Below are positions 1-11,299 of a stretch of 41,360 nucleotides of DNA, piece after piece; positions within the stretch are counted from its first letter, which is position 1; each line of letters begins with the position of its first letter. This stretch comes from Rhizobiaceae bacterium (lineage in GTDB: Bacteria > Pseudomonadota > Alphaproteobacteria > Rhizobiales > Rhizobiaceae), in NCBI GenBank assembly GCA_020628775.1, contig JAHDEP010000004.1, forward strand, positions 1,445-42,804, given 5' to 3'. The translations under genes and the position numbers were made by a program. The notes under the pieces were generated by a model that saw nothing but the letters and a program-made list of their open reading frames with translations, searched no databases and was not told where the DNA came from.

Positions 1-506
1 TCATCACCGGACTTCCTGTTTGGGGAACATTAATTGGCCTTTATCAAAATGGCCGCGCGGTGATGGGTATGATGGATCAACCATTTACCGGAGAACGGTT
101 TCTATCAGATGGAAAATCTTCATTTATGAAGTTGCGCGGCGGAGAGCCACAGGTTCTAAAAACAAGCAACGTCACAGATTTGTCAAAAGCAAGTATGTTT
201 ACAACGACGCCTGAGCTGCACACTGGCGATAATTCAAGACGCTATTTTGCTCTTGAAAAAGAGATCAATCTGCCGCGCTATGGGGTTGATTGTTATGCTT
301 ACGGGGTACTTGCTATGGGGTATGCAGATCTGGTTTGCGAATCCGATCTTAAGCCATATGACATTGGCGGTTTGATTGCTGTGGTTGAAAATGCAGGTGG
401 TGTGGTGACAAAGTGGGATGGTGGTCGACCAGAAATGGGCGGCGATTGTTTAGCTGCTGCAACACCTGAATTGCACGCAAAAGCGCTTGAAGTTTTGAAC
501 AGATAA
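1..506 (+). CDS. hisN: Histidinol-phosphatase / inositol monophosphatase-family protein, 5'-truncated by window edge
   Basis: Frame open from nt 3 (ITGLPVWGTLIGLYQNGRAVMGMMDQP...) through 506. C-terminal YDIGGLIAVVENAGGVVTKWDGG motif typical of the IMPase superfamily; HisN-like spacing. Confidence 0.75.
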   Translation, partial: ITGLPVWGTLIGLYQNGRAVMGMMDQPFTGERFLSDGKSSFMKLRGGEPQVLKTSNVTDLSKASMFTTTPELHTGDNSRRYFALEKEINLPRYGVDCYAYGVLAMGYADLVCESDLKPYDIGGLIAVVENAGGVVTKWDGGRPEMGGDCLAAATPELHAKALEVLNR

Positions 507-529
507 GCCAGAGGCGAACCCCTGGCTTA
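504..529. terminator. Candidate hairpin between convergent hisN-like and galU genes
   Basis: TAAGCCAG (504-511) pairs with CTGGCTTA (522-529), with additional GG/CC inside the loop; sits between convergent stop codons. The following T-tract is weak. Confidence 0.5.
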
Positions 530-545
530 ATCTAATGGTTTTGAA

Positions 546-1424
546 TTACCCAACCAGCTTCTTGATGTCGTCTTCGACCAAGCCGCGAATGTCATCGCGT
601 TCCATAGCATAGGCGACATTGGCGAGGATAAACCCTTGCTTAGTGCCGCAATCATATGTGTTGCCTTCAAAACGGTAACCAGAGAATTTTTGTTGATCCG
701 CTAGTTTTAACATCGCATCGGTGATCTGAATTTCATTACCAGCACCGCGCTCTTGGGTTTCCAGAATATCAAAAATTTCCGGCTGCAAAATGTAACGACC
801 GTTGATGAAAAGGTTCGATGGTTCAGAACCGCGCGCTGGTTTTTCAACCATGCCCGTAATTTCAAAACCACCATCGAGTTCTTCACCGACACCAACAACG
901 CCATATTTATGTGCGTCTTCCATGGCAACTTCTTCAACAGAGATCACGTTGCCGCCGGTGTTGTTGTAAAGATCCATCATGCCTGACAAACATCCTTGCT
1001 TATCTTGCATCACCATATCTGGGAGCAAAAGCGCAAATGGTTCATCACCGATGATATCGCGTGCGCACCAAACAGCATGGCCCAGACCTAATGGTTCCTG
1101 CTGGCGGGTAAAGCTTGTTGCACCGGCTTTTGGCAACATGGAATTGAGCATTTCCAGCTCTGCATTTTTGCCACGATTTTTAAGGGTGTCGTTGAGCTCA
1201 TATTGGATGTCAAAATGATCTTCAATCACCGCTTTATTACGTCCGGTCACGAATACAACGTGCTCAATACCTGCGGCCATCGCTTCTTCAACCACGTATT
1301 GAACGACGGGTTTATCGACGATATTCAGCATTTCTTTGGGAACAGCTTTTGTGCCGGGGAGAAATCTTGTGCCGAGGCCTGCTACTGGCAAAACGGCTTT
1401 TCTTACTTTTTTGGAACTTGTCAT
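546..1424 (-). CDS. galU: UTP--glucose-1-phosphate uridylyltransferase
   Basis: 292 aa; [40 protein letters not shown] nucleotidyltransferase signature. Confidence 0.95.
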   Translation of the reverse strand: MTSSKKVRKAVLPVAGLGTRFLPGTKAVPKEMLNIVDKPVVQYVVEEAMAAGIEHVVFVTGRNKAVIEDHFDIQYELNDTLKNRGKNAELEMLNSMLPKAGATSFTRQQEPLGLGHAVWCARDIIGDEPFALLLPDMVMQDKQGCLSGMMDLYNNTGGNVISVEEVAMEDAHKYGVVGVGEELDGGFEITGMVEKPARGSEPSNLFINGRYILQPEIFDILETQERGAGNEIQITDAMLKLADQQKFSGYRFEGNTYDCGTKQGFILANVAYAMERDDIRGLVEDDIKKLVG

Positions 1425-1609
1425 CTTCCTGTCCTACTCTTCATGAATGGGATTATTGTTGGTGGCAGATTGATAACTGGTAAATCCTAATGATTTCGCA
1501 ATGCCTTTGTTTTGCTCATATTTATGGTAAAAATTAACTTAATTTGATTCTTTTGCCAGTACAAATTGAACTTAATGAAACGAAATTCAATACGGCGAGA
1601 TTTAAGACA

Positions 1610-2833
1610 ATGAAACTTCAGCACATCTGGAAGACGTTATTTTATATTATCGTATCATTTGCGATTACCATGGGGTCTGTGTCGGCGGATACCAAATTTC
1701 GCAATTGGATCAATGGGTTTTACGCAACAGCCGCCAAGCATGGAATTTCAAAAGCGACCTATAATAAAGCATTTAAGGGTATCAAATCACCGGATCCACG
1801 GGTGCTCGAACGGGCACGATATCAGCCAGAATTTAGAACCAAAATTTGGGACTATATCGACGCAAAAGTTAATCCTTATTCGCTAGGTGTCGGTGCAGAA
1901 AAAAAACGACAAAATGCATCGGTGCTCAAAGCTTTAGAGGATCACTTTGGTGTAAATCAGCATGTATTGCTGGCGCTTTGGTCGGTTGAAAGCAATTATG
2001 GTGCAATTTTTCAGGACCGCTCAAAGCTGTTTAATGCGCCTCATGCGTTAGCAACTCTGGCCTATGCTGATCGCAAACGGTCAAAATATGCACGTGCGCA
2101 ATTGATCTCTGCATTGAAGATTATTCAACATGGCGATGTGCAACCAAGTGATATGTATGGCTCATGGGCGGGTGCGCTCGGTCAAACCCAGTTTATCCCG
2201 ACAAGTTATGATCTATATGCCATTGATGCAGATGGTGATGGTAAAAAAGACATCTGGCGTTCGGTTCCTGATGCTTTGGCAACAGCTGCGAACCTTCTGG
2301 TTAAGAATGGATGGCGCCGCGGTGAAACCTGGGGCTATGAGGCGAAAGCTCCCAGATCAGGCTATAAATATAACGGTCAAACCAAGACGTTAGCGCAATG
2401 GGCAAAGCTTGGTTTTAAACGTCCCAATGGCAAAAGGTTTTCCGGAACCGGTCGCCGTGCAGAGCTTAAGTTTCTTGCCGGAGCAAACGGACCTGCATTT
2501 TTGATGATGCGGAACTTTTTCGTGATTAAAAAATACAACAACGCTAATTCATATGCTCTATCAGTGGGCTTACTTGCTGATCGATTAGCTGGATATCCGG
2601 GCATGGTGCAGCGCTGGCCGTTGCCGCCTGGCGCGCTTAATGTTGACGAAAAAGTATTGCTGCAGAAGGGGTTAGCCAAGCTTGGCTATTATAAAGGCGA
2701 GTTTGACGGAAATATTGGATCTGGCTCGCGTGCTTCCATTGCTAAGTTTCAGAAAAAATACGGTCTGACTGTTGACGAAAAACCATCGCAAAATTTGTTA
2801 AAAGCTGTTAAGAAAGCTGCTAGAATTAGATAA
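1610..2833 (+). CDS. Lytic murein transglycosylase (MltB/SLT_2 family) with C-terminal PG_binding_1 domain
   Basis: ORF 1544-2833; ATG at 1610 gives a signal peptide (MKLQHIWKTLFYIIVSFAITMGSVSA). ALWSVESNYGAIFQ and GSWAGALGQTQFIPTSY motifs; C-terminal LQKGLAKLGYYKGEFDGNIGSGSRASIAKFQKKYGL. Confidence 0.9.
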   Translation: MKLQHIWKTLFYIIVSFAITMGSVSADTKFRNWINGFYATAAKHGISKATYNKAFKGIKSPDPRVLERARYQPEFRTKIWDYIDAKVNPYSLGVGAEKKRQNASVLKALEDHFGVNQHVLLALWSVESNYGAIFQDRSKLFNAPHALATLAYADRKRSKYARAQLISALKIIQHGDVQPSDMYGSWAGALGQTQFIPTSYDLYAIDADGDGKKDIWRSVPDALATAANLLVKNGWRRGETWGYEAKAPRSGYKYNGQTKTLAQWAKLGFKRPNGKRFSGTGRRAELKFLAGANGPAFLMMRNFFVIKKYNNANSYALSVGLLADRLAGYPGMVQRWPLPPGALNVDEKVLLQKGLAKLGYYKGEFDGNIGSGSRASIAKFQKKYGLTVDEKPSQNLLKAVKKAARIR

Positions 2834-2853
2834 GCTTAACACGTTTTGGAAAA

Positions 2854-4110
2854 TTGGTCGTGAAATTCGGATTAAAATCTTTCGCTTTTGTCCTTGCATT
2901 TGTTGTTGCTGTTTCAATGGTCGCAACGTCGTTTGGCACTGATTTTTTCGTATCGTCAGCTCAGGCTGAAACTAAAATTGTCAAAGTGAAAAAGAAGAAG
3001 AATATTTTTCAGGTTATTTTTGGCAATCGAAAAAAGACTACAAAAAAGACAACAAAGAAAACCGTAAAACGTAAGCGGACAACAAAGGCAAAAACAGCCG
3101 TAGCAGCCGTTGAAAAGGTAGAAAATGCCCAAACTGTTTTGGTTATGGGTGATTTTATTGCTTCCGGTCTTGCTGATGGTTTGAAGGTTGCTTACGCAAA
3201 GAACCCGAATGTTGCGATTGTTAAAAAGACCCGTGGTTCGTCGACGATAGCGCGTCCTGATAATTATGACTGGATGAGCCAGACAGCCGTCGTTGTCGAG
3301 GAAGTTAAGCCATCCCTCATTGTCTTTAATATTGGTTCTAGTGATCGACAGGATATGAAGGTTGATGGCACTTGGCTTGGTTTTGATAGCGAAGAATGGT
3401 GGACTGAATATCGCAAACGGGTTGATAGTTTAGCGCAAGTGTTACGCTCGCAAAATGTACCTGTGCTGTGGGTCGGTGTCCCGTCGTTTAAATATACCAA
3501 GATGACCCGAGATATTCTTGCATTTAATGGTATCTATCGTGATGCGATTGAAAAAGCAGGCGGCACCTTTGTCGACATCTGGGAAGGTTTTGTCGATGAG
3601 AACGGTAAGTTTGTTTATACAGGATCTGATATCAACGGACAGCAAGTTCGCTTGCGATCATCGGATGGTATTAACCTAACAAAAGCAGGTAAGCGCAAGT
3701 TAGCGTTTTATGTTGAAAAGCCTGCAAGCCGTTTCCTATCTATCGGTAACAGCGTTTTAGCAAACCTTTACCGCGATGCGCCTGCATCCGCATTTGCTAA
3801 TCGTCCTGTGCAAGATCCTAGATTATTGACCAAAACACGTGTCTATTCCTTCACAGATCCAGAACTTGATGGCGGTGATTATTTGCTCGGTGGCAACAGT
3901 CAGGCGCGAGTATTTAAAGAGAAATCACCATTGGATAATTTAATCCAAACCGGGCAAACGCCGGTGATACAAACAGGGCGGGTGGATGACTTTACTTGGA
4001 AAGCATCTGTTGGCGTTAAAAAACCGGCTGTTGAAGATGTAAAGGCTGAAGATAAGAGCGCATCTATCCGGCCTGCTGCATTGATAAATCCAATAACAGC
4101 GACAAACTAG
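2854..4110 (+). CDS. DUF459-type SGNH-fold exported protein (catalytic residues not conserved)
   Basis: 418 aa; N-terminal hydrophobic signal, Lys-rich linker, then VLVMGDFIASGLADGL ... NIGSSDRQ ... SSDGINLTKAGKRKLAFYVE, SGNH-like block order. Start codon uncertain (TTG 2854 or GTG 2860). Confidence 0.75.
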   Translation: MVVKFGLKSFAFVLAFVVAVSMVATSFGTDFFVSSAQAETKIVKVKKKKNIFQVIFGNRKKTTKKTTKKTVKRKRTTKAKTAVAAVEKVENAQTVLVMGDFIASGLADGLKVAYAKNPNVAIVKKTRGSSTIARPDNYDWMSQTAVVVEEVKPSLIVFNIGSSDRQDMKVDGTWLGFDSEEWWTEYRKRVDSLAQVLRSQNVPVLWVGVPSFKYTKMTRDILAFNGIYRDAIEKAGGTFVDIWEGFVDENGKFVYTGSDINGQQVRLRSSDGINLTKAGKRKLAFYVEKPASRFLSIGNSVLANLYRDAPASAFANRPVQDPRLLTKTRVYSFTDPELDGGDYLLGGNSQARVFKEKSPLDNLIQTGQTPVIQTGRVDDFTWKASVGVKKPAVEDVKAEDKSASIRPAALINPITATN

Positions 4111-4135
4111 TTTTTATTTTAAATCGGATAAGATC

Positions 4136-4170
4136 AATTGGCTGGATGTTGGTCCAGCCAATTTGTATTT
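4136..4170 (+). terminator. Intrinsic terminator after the DUF459 gene (convergent with gltD)
   Basis: AATTGGCTGGA (4136-4146), 6-nt loop, TCCAGCCAATT (4153-4163), then TTGTATTTGTT: perfect 11-bp stem. Confidence 0.8.
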
Positions 4171-4171
4171 G

Positions 4172-5626
4172 TTATCGTGGGAGAACTGTTTCGCCCATGA
4201 GTTCTAGATCAATCGCGCGTGCTGCCTGACGACCTTCACGGATGGCCCAAACAACGAGTGATTGACCGCGGCGAACATCACCTGCGACCCAAACATCATC
4301 AACGCTTGATTTGTAATCTTGATCATTGGCGGTAACAGATTTTGATCCGCGTCTGTCTGTTGCGATTGAAAGTGCATCGCCAAGTTCTGCAACAACACTA
4401 TCTTCATATGGGCCACGGAAGCCGATGGCGATAAATGCTAGATCTGCTTTGATGATGAACTCTGTGCCAGCGATTGGCTTACGTTGTTCGTCAACTTTGC
4501 AGCATTTAACGCCAGTTAGAACACCGTCTTCACCAACAAATTCAAGCGTACCGATTTGGAATTCGCGCTCAACGCCTTCAGCTTGTGAAGAAGAAACGCG
4601 CATTTTTGTTGCCCAGAATGGCCATACTGCAAGTTTGTCTTCAACTTCTGGCGGTTGTGGGCGAATATCAAGCTGCGTTACTTTCACCGCACCCTGGCGG
4701 AAGGCTGTGCCGACACAGTCAGATGCCGTATCACCACCACCGACAACAACAACATGTTTGCCGCCAGCTGTGATTTCTTCTGCTTCCCAACCAACGCTTT
4801 GGATGTCTTCGCCACCAACGCGTTTGTTCTGTTGAACAAGATATGGCATGGCATCATGCACACCATCGAGCTCCGTGCCATCTAGGCCAGATTCGCGAGG
4901 TGTTTCTGAACCACCGGCATAAAGTACCGCGTCATATTCTGATTTTAAATCTTCAACCGTTTTGTCAACACCGATGTTTACATTATAAAAGAATGAAACG
5001 CCTTCGCCTTGCATTTGCTCAACGCGGCGATCGATATGGTGTTTTTCCATTTTAAAATCAGGAATACCAAATCGAAGCAGTCCACCTGCTTTTGATTCAC
5101 GCTCGAATACATGCACGTCATGACCTACGCGGCCCAATTGTTGCGCCGCTGCAAGACCCGCAGGACCAGAACCGATGATCGCAACTTTCTTGCCAGTTTT
5201 TTCTTTGGCTGGCTGCGGTGCATAATAACCTGTTTCATAGGCTTTATCGGCAATCGCATTTTCAATGGTCTTAATTGTAACCGGAATATCTTCCAAATTC
5301 AGCGTACATGCTTCTTCACATGGCGCTGGGCAAATGCGCCCAGTGAAATCAGGGAAGTTATTCGTTGAATGCAGGTTCTTAATCGCTGAATCCCAATCAT
5401 TGTTATAAACAAGATCATTCCAGTCAGGGATCTGGTTGTTAATCGGACAACCAGTTTCATCGTGACAATAAGGAACACCGCAATCCATGCAGCGTGCCGC
5501 TTGGTCACGAAGTGATTCATCACTCATGGGAATGGTGAATTCTTTAAAATGGCGAATTCGATCTGATGCTGGTTGATATTTCGCTGTACGGCGATCTATT
5601 TCCAAAAATCCTGTAACTTTACCCAT
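4172..5626 (-). CDS. gltD: Glutamate synthase (NADPH) small subunit
   Basis: 484 aa; CMDCGVPYCH and CPAPCEEACTLN cysteine clusters, VAIIGSGPAGLAAAQQL and VVVVGGGDTASDCVGTA nucleotide-binding motifs. Confidence 0.96.
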   Translation of the reverse strand: MGKVTGFLEIDRRTAKYQPASDRIRHFKEFTIPMSDESLRDQAARCMDCGVPYCHDETGCPINNQIPDWNDLVYNNDWDSAIKNLHSTNNFPDFTGRICPAPCEEACTLNLEDIPVTIKTIENAIADKAYETGYYAPQPAKEKTGKKVAIIGSGPAGLAAAQQLGRVGHDVHVFERESKAGGLLRFGIPDFKMEKHHIDRRVEQMQGEGVSFFYNVNIGVDKTVEDLKSEYDAVLYAGGSETPRESGLDGTELDGVHDAMPYLVQQNKRVGGEDIQSVGWEAEEITAGGKHVVVVGGGDTASDCVGTAFRQGAVKVTQLDIRPQPPEVEDKLAVWPFWATKMRVSSSQAEGVEREFQIGTLEFVGEDGVLTGVKCCKVDEQRKPIAGTEFIIKADLAFIAIGFRGPYEDSVVAELGDALSIATDRRGSKSVTANDQDYKSSVDDVWVAGDVRRGQSLVVWAIREGRQAARAIDLELMGETVLPR

Positions 5627-5637
5627 AATACAAATCC

Positions 5638-5964
5638 TTAATCCAATTGGACGGCGGTACCTGATGCAGATACCATCAGCATTGAGGAGTTTCCTCCAGC
5701 TGAAATATTTTCATAATCGATGTCAACGCCGATGATTGCGTTTGCGCCGAGCGAAGCTGCTTCTGCGCGAAGTTCATCAAGTGCAATCTCGCGCGCTTCG
5801 CGAAGTGACTTTTCATAAGCGCCTGAGCGACCACCTACAATGTCACGAATGCCAGCGAGAAAATCCTTAAAGATGTTCGTGCCAAGAATTGCTTCACCCG
5901 TGACAATGCCGTGGTAGCGCGTGATTGTCTTACCTTCGATACTGTTAGTCGTTGATACGATCAT
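5638..5964 (-). CDS. YbjQ/UPF0145 family (heavy-metal-binding-domain) protein
   Basis: 108 aa: [85 protein letters not shown], characteristic of YbjQ. Confidence 0.9.
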   Translation of the reverse strand: MIVSTTNSIEGKTITRYHGIVTGEAILGTNIFKDFLAGIRDIVGGRSGAYEKSLREAREIALDELRAEAASLGANAIIGVDIDYENISAGGNSSMLMVSASGTAVQLD

Positions 5965-5968
5965 TAAA

Positions 5969-8900
5969 CTACTCCGCTGCCACTTTAGCGTTTTCCATTT
6001 CTTGTAATGCGCGGCGATATTCTACCGGCATGACTTTACGGAATTTTGGACGATATTCAGACCAGTTGTCTAAGATATCCTGCCCACGCGTTGAGCCTGT
6101 GTGATGAACGTGATTTGCAATCAGCTTGTATAGACGCTCTTCATCATTCTTTGTCATGTCAGATTTGACATCAACACGACCCTTGTGCGCAAGGTCGCCA
6201 CCGTGGTGGTGAAGTTTTTCCAAGATGTCATCTTCTTCTGGAACAGGCTCTAGCTCAACCATTGCCATGTTGCAGCGTTCTGCAAAGTCGTCGGTTTCAT
6301 CAAGCACATAAGCAACCCCGCCGGACATACCAGCTGCAAAGTTTCTGCCTGTTTTACCGATTACAACAACAAGACCACCGGTCATGTATTCACAACCGTG
6401 ATCGCCAACACCTTCAACAACCGCGATAGCGCCTGAGTTCCGCACGGCAAATCGTTCACCCGCCACACCGCGGAAATAACATTCGCCGCCGATTGCACCA
6501 TAAAGAACAGTGTTACCAACAATGATAGATTCTTCAGCGATGATATTTGTATCTTGCGGTGGCTTGATCACAATGCGACCACCTGACAGACCTTTACCGA
6601 CATAATCATTGCCGTCGCCTGTAAGTGTAAAGCTCACGCCTTTGGTCAAGAAAGCACCAAATGATTGGCCAGCAGTTCCTTCCAGCTCAACAGAAATAGT
6701 ATCTGTTGGAAGACCTTTATAACCGTATCGTCTTGCCACTTCACCAGACAGCATAGCGCCTGTAGAGCGATCAACGTTTTTGATCTCAGTCATGATCTTA
6801 ACAGCTTCGCCTTTTTCAAGTGCTGGCATCGCTTGTTCGATCAATTTACGATCTAGGATATCGTCAATTGGATGGTCCTGACGCATTGTCCAGTAGATGT
6901 CTTCTTTTGCAGCTTCAGGCTTATAGAACACATTTGTGAAGTCTAGACCTTCAGCTTTCCAGCGTTCAACCAATTGCTCTTTTTCAAGAAGCTGAGACTG
7001 ACCAATAAGATCATCAAACTTTGTAAAGCCCATTTCGGCCATCAATGCTCTGATTTCTTCAGCAACAAAGAAGAAGTAATTGATCACATGCTCAGGTGTA
7101 CCTTTAAAGCGTTTGCGCAAGACAGGGTCTTGTGTGGCAACACCAACTGGACATGTGTTTAGGTGACACTTACGCATCATGATACAGCCAGCTGCAATCA
7201 ATGGAGCGGTTGAGAAACCAAATTCATCAGCACCAAGTAATGCGCCTACAATCACATCACGGCCAGTTTTAAGACCACCATCAACTTGCAAGGCAATGCG
7301 AGAACGCAAACCATTAAGCACAAGTGTCTGATGTGTTTCAGCCAGACCAAGCTCCCATGATGAACCTGCATGTTTAAGCGATGTCAAAGGAGACGCGCCC
7401 GTACCGCCATCAAATCCTGAGATTGTGATGTGATCCGCACGTGCTTTTGCAACACCAGCGGCAACAGTTCCAACGCCTACTTCAGACACGAGTTTAACTG
7501 AGATATCTGAAACAGGGTTCACGTTTTTCAGATCGTAGATCAGCTGGGCCAAATCTTCGATTGAATAAATGTCGTGATGCGGTGGCGGTGAAATAAGACC
7601 AACACCTGGTGTTGAGTGACGTGTTTTAGCAATTGTCGCGTCCACTTTGTGGCCAGGCAATTGTCCGCCTTCACCAGGCTTTGCACCTTGTGCAACTTTA
7701 ATCTGGATCATGTCTGAGTTGACAAGATATTCAGTTGTCACACCAAATCGACCTGAAGCAACCTGCTTAATAGCAGAACGCTCTGGATTTGCAGTGCCAT
7801 CTGGGAGCGGATTAAAGCGATCAGGCTCTTCGCCACCTTCACCTGTGTTTGACTTGCCGCCAATTTCGTTCATGGCAATCGCAAGCGTCGTATGTGCTTC
7901 GCGGCTAATTGAACCAAATGACATGGCGCCAGTTGAGAAGCGTTTTACGATATCGCTTGCAGATTCAACATCATCGATTGAAACTGGTTTGCGGCCATCT
8001 TCCTCAGCAGTTTTGATTTTGAACAATCCGCGGATTGTGTTCAAACGCAGCGAAGATTCGTTGATCAGTTTGGCGAACTCATTATAGCGATCTTGTGCAT
8101 TGCCACGAACAGCATGTTGAAGTGCAACCACGGCGCCAGGTGCCCAGGCGTGGTCTTCACCGCGTGTTCGATAACCATATTCGCCGCCCACTTCGAGGAA
8201 GTTGCGAAGAACTGGGTCTTTACTAAAGGCTGCTGTGTGACGTTGCGCTGTCTCAGACGCAACTTCTTTCAGGCCAACACCTTCAATTTTGGTGGCTGTA
8301 CCTGTGAAATATTTGTCGACAAACTCAGTCGCCAAACCAACGGCATCAAAAATTTGCGCGCCACAATATGATTGGTAAGTTGAAATGCCCATTTTAGACA
8401 TAACTTTCAAAATACCTTTACCGATGGCTTTGATATAACGCGTGACAACCTCATGGCGATCAACTTCCGGCGGGAAGGCGTTGTTTTCGTGCATGTCGAT
8501 GAGCGTATCAAATGCAAGATACGGGTTAATCGCTTCAGCGCCAAAACCAGCCAAACAGCAGAAGTGATGTACTTCGCGTGGTTCACCTGATTCAACCACA
8601 AGACCCACAGATGTGCGCAAACCTTTGCGGATGAGGTGATGGTGCACAGCTGCGGTTGCAAGAAGCGCAGGAATGGCCAAACGATCTGGTCCGATACGAC
8701 GATCTGACAAGATGATAATGTTGTAATTACCTTTAACAGCTTCTTCTGCACGCTCACAAAGGTTAGTCAGCGCGGCATCCATGCCTTCAGGCCCTTGAGC
8801 ACTATCATAACTCATACCAAGTGTTTTGGTATCAAAGCGATCATCCATTTGGCTAATGGAGCGAATTTTCTCCAAATCACCATTTGTCAAAATCGGCTGA

Positions 8901-10684
8901 CGCACTTCAAGACGTTTCAGCTTTGATGCGCCTTCATGATCAAGAAGGTTTGGACGAGGTCCAATAAATGACACCAAGCTCATGACCAATTCTTCACGAA
9001 TTGGATCAATCGGTGGGTTTGTCACCTGGGCAAAGTTTTGCTTGAAATAGGTGTAAAGCAGCTTTGATTTTTCAGACATTGCCGAAATCGGCGTATCTGT
9101 GCCCATGGAGCCGATAGCCTCTTGGCCAGTGGTTGCCATTGGTGACATCAAGATTTTTGTGTCTTCTTGGGTGTAACCAAATGCTTGTTGACGATCGAGC
9201 AAGGACACATCATGGCGCACCTCGCGAGGCTCAACAGGATCAAGATCTTCCAAAATAAGCTGCGTGTTATCCAGCCATTCACGATATGGGTGGCTATCAG
9301 CTAATTGAGACTTAATCTCATCATCAGAAATGATGCGGCCTTCTTCCATGTCGATTAGCAACATCTTACCAGGCTGCAAACGCCATTTCCGAACGATGTT
9401 TTTTTCTTCAACCGGCAATACACCAGCTTCTGACGCCATAATAATGCGATCATCATTGGTGACGATATAACGCGCTGGGCGCAAACCGTTACGATCAAGT
9501 GTCGCGCCAATTTGGCGGCCATCTGTAAATGCCACAGCTGCTGGACCATCCCATGGTTCCATCAGAGCTGCATGATAGTTGTAGAACGCTTTACGATCTT
9601 CAGACATTAATTTGTTGCCAGCCCAAGCTTCTGGGATCAGCATCATGACAGCATGAGCCATTGAATATCCGCCTTGGATCAAAAATTCCAAAGCGTTATC
9701 AAAACATGCTGTATCTGATTGGCCTTCGTAAGAAATTGGCCACATTTTCTCAATGTCATCGCCAAACAATGGTGATGTGATAGATGCCTGACGCGCAGCC
9801 ATCCAGTTCACGTTACCACGCAATGTGTTGATCTCACCATTATGCGCAACCATGCGGTAAGGGTGTGACAAACGCCATGACGGGAATGTGTTGGTAGAAA
9901 AGCGTTGGTGAACAAGCGCAACAGCTGATTCAAAACGTGGATCAGCCAAGTCTTTATAATAGGCGCCAACCTGATAGGCGAGGAACATGCCTTTATAAAC
10001 GATTGTTCGTGCAGAGAATGAAACCGGGTAGAAAGTTTCACTATCAAATTTATGATCATCTAGAAGACGATTTGAAATCACTTTGCGAAGTGTATAGATC
10101 GCGCGCTCATATTCATCATCATCGGTGATGTTTTCATCACGACCAACGAAAATTTGGTAATGAATAGGTTCTGTAGCTGCAATCTCAGGATCTTTTGACA
10201 AAGATGAATTATCAACTGGCACATCACGGATGGTGATCAGCTCAAAACCTTCGTCGATAATTGTATCTGTAATTGCATCCAAGATATTCTGACGAATTTC
10301 TTCGTCTTGGGTCAAGAAGAAATACCCAACGCCATAATCACCGGCTTCTGGCAATTCGACATCATCTTTTGCAAGTTCTTCTTTAAAGAATGTGTGCGGA
10401 ATTTGCATAAGCATACCCGCGCCATCGCCCATAAGCGGATCAGCACCCACAGCACCACGGTGCGTTAGGTTTTCGAGCATGAACAAACCGTCTTTAACGA
10501 TCTGGTGGGATTTCTTACCTTTCATATGCGCGACAAAGCCTACGCCACACGCATCATGTTCATTGCGCGGATCGTACATGCCCTGTTTATGAGGCAAACC
10601 AAAAGTGTGAACAGGTTTTCGCGTATCAGCATGATTTGCTGTTACGTTTTGCTGTTGTGGCGCGGATGGCGAATGTTTCGTCAT
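5969..10684 (-). CDS. gltB: Glutamate synthase (NADPH) large subunit
   Basis: 1571 aa; after a short N-terminal extension [12 protein letters not shown] (class II amidotransferase Cys), FMN/3Fe-4S region [14 protein letters not shown]-terminal GXGXG beta-helix ([39 protein letters not shown]). Confidence 0.97.
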   Translation of the reverse strand: MTKHSPSAPQQQNVTANHADTRKPVHTFGLPHKQGMYDPRNEHDACGVGFVAHMKGKKSHQIVKDGLFMLENLTHRGAVGADPLMGDGAGMLMQIPHTFFKEELAKDDVELPEAGDYGVGYFFLTQDEEIRQNILDAITDTIIDEGFELITIRDVPVDNSSLSKDPEIAATEPIHYQIFVGRDENITDDDEYERAIYTLRKVISNRLLDDHKFDSETFYPVSFSARTIVYKGMFLAYQVGAYYKDLADPRFESAVALVHQRFSTNTFPSWRLSHPYRMVAHNGEINTLRGNVNWMAARQASITSPLFGDDIEKMWPISYEGQSDTACFDNALEFLIQGGYSMAHAVMMLIPEAWAGNKLMSEDRKAFYNYHAALMEPWDGPAAVAFTDGRQIGATLDRNGLRPARYIVTNDDRIIMASEAGVLPVEEKNIVRKWRLQPGKMLLIDMEEGRIISDDEIKSQLADSHPYREWLDNTQLILEDLDPVEPREVRHDVSLLDRQQAFGYTQEDTKILMSPMATTGQEAIGSMGTDTPISAMSEKSKLLYTYFKQNFAQVTNPPIDPIREELVMSLVSFIGPRPNLLDHEGASKLKRLEVRQPILTNGDLEKIRSISQMDDRFDTKTLGMSYDSAQGPEGMDAALTNLCERAEEAVKGNYNIIILSDRRIGPDRLAIPALLATAAVHHHLIRKGLRTSVGLVVESGEPREVHHFCCLAGFGAEAINPYLAFDTLIDMHENNAFPPEVDRHEVVTRYIKAIGKGILKVMSKMGISTYQSYCGAQIFDAVGLATEFVDKYFTGTATKIEGVGLKEVASETAQRHTAAFSKDPVLRNFLEVGGEYGYRTRGEDHAWAPGAVVALQHAVRGNAQDRYNEFAKLINESSLRLNTIRGLFKIKTAEEDGRKPVSIDDVESASDIVKRFSTGAMSFGSISREAHTTLAIAMNEIGGKSNTGEGGEEPDRFNPLPDGTANPERSAIKQVASGRFGVTTEYLVNSDMIQIKVAQGAKPGEGGQLPGHKVDATIAKTRHSTPGVGLISPPPHHDIYSIEDLAQLIYDLKNVNPVSDISVKLVSEVGVGTVAAGVAKARADHITISGFDGGTGASPLTSLKHAGSSWELGLAETHQTLVLNGLRSRIALQVDGGLKTGRDVIVGALLGADEFGFSTAPLIAAGCIMMRKCHLNTCPVGVATQDPVLRKRFKGTPEHVINYFFFVAEEIRALMAEMGFTKFDDLIGQSQLLEKEQLVERWKAEGLDFTNVFYKPEAAKEDIYWTMRQDHPIDDILDRKLIEQAMPALEKGEAVKIMTEIKNVDRSTGAMLSGEVARRYGYKGLPTDTISVELEGTAGQSFGAFLTKGVSFTLTGDGNDYVGKGLSGGRIVIKPPQDTNIIAEESIIVGNTVLYGAIGGECYFRGVAGERFAVRNSGAIAVVEGVGDHGCEYMTGGLVVVIGKTGRNFAAGMSGGVAYVLDETDDFAERCNMAMVELEPVPEEDDILEKLHHHGGDLAHKGRVDVKSDMTKNDEERLYKLIANHVHHTGSTRGQDILDNWSEYRPKFRKVMPVEYRRALQEMENAKVAAE

Positions 10685-10930
10685 CGTCTCGTCTCCTTCT
10701 GGCCCTTAGGGCATTTAAACTGCTTCGGCTTTTATCAAAGCTCGAAGAATACTCCGATCATGTTTGTTTCATCCCAAAATCCAAGTTTTATGACACGTAT
10801 GAAAATACGTGGGCATTGCATTTAAGATTTTGTGATGCACCAATTTTTCAGCTTCCGCTTTCTCTCAAGACTTGCGGTAATCTGCGCTGGCATTGATCAC
10901 GTGTTACGTAAATTTGTAAGCTTACGTCGA

Positions 10931-10955
10931 AATAGGACAGTAAGTCTGTCCTATT
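10931..10955. promoter_or_regulatory. Perfect 10-bp inverted repeat in the gltB/bufA divergent intergenic region (candidate operator)
   Basis: AATAGGACAG (10931-10940), TAAGT, CTGTCCTATT (10946-10955), with flanking GTAAG (10916-10920) and CTTAC (10956-10960). Confidence 0.55.
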
Positions 10956-11283
10956 CTTACGGTTCTATGCCAGAACATATGACGTTTCGCAAGGTCACGC
11001 TCGCATTTTATTGGCTCGCTGTGACAAAATTCCCAGAAATCAACAGGCTGCTGGTGCATATTATAGCAGAATTATCAAAGCTTGTAGTATTATAAAGAAT
11101 AGCACGGTGTGCTTCATTTTGGATCTGACCCGAATTTGTGGTAAGATATAGGTAAGCTTAGTGAAGTTTATTGAGTTCTCCGGTGATAAACTAAATCTCG
11201 CGAAATGCTCACATTCAGTTGATCAAATCTAACGCGTCGTTGATTTCCAATTGATCAGGTATTTGGTTAGTAATGTTCTTGCC

Positions 11284-11299
11284 GGGTCACTAACGACCC
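11284..11299. repeat. Short inverted repeat immediately upstream of bufA
   Basis: GGGTC-ACTAAC-GACCC, ~35 bp before the ATG, before the SD AAGGAG. Confidence 0.4.

Noticed and set aside
7647-8087. 146-aa + strand ORF antisense to gltB (and many other antisense ORFs at 4326-10592)
   Set aside because: Lies wholly opposite the well-supported gltB/gltD frames; composition reflects codon-bias shadow, with no recognisable domain.
10505-11095. Overlapping + strand ORFs 10505-10825, 10636-10896 and 10832-11095 in or near the gltB-bufA intergenic region
   Set aside because: No SD or family resemblance; Arg/Phe/Leu/Ser-rich low-quality translations, and two overlap the start of gltB.
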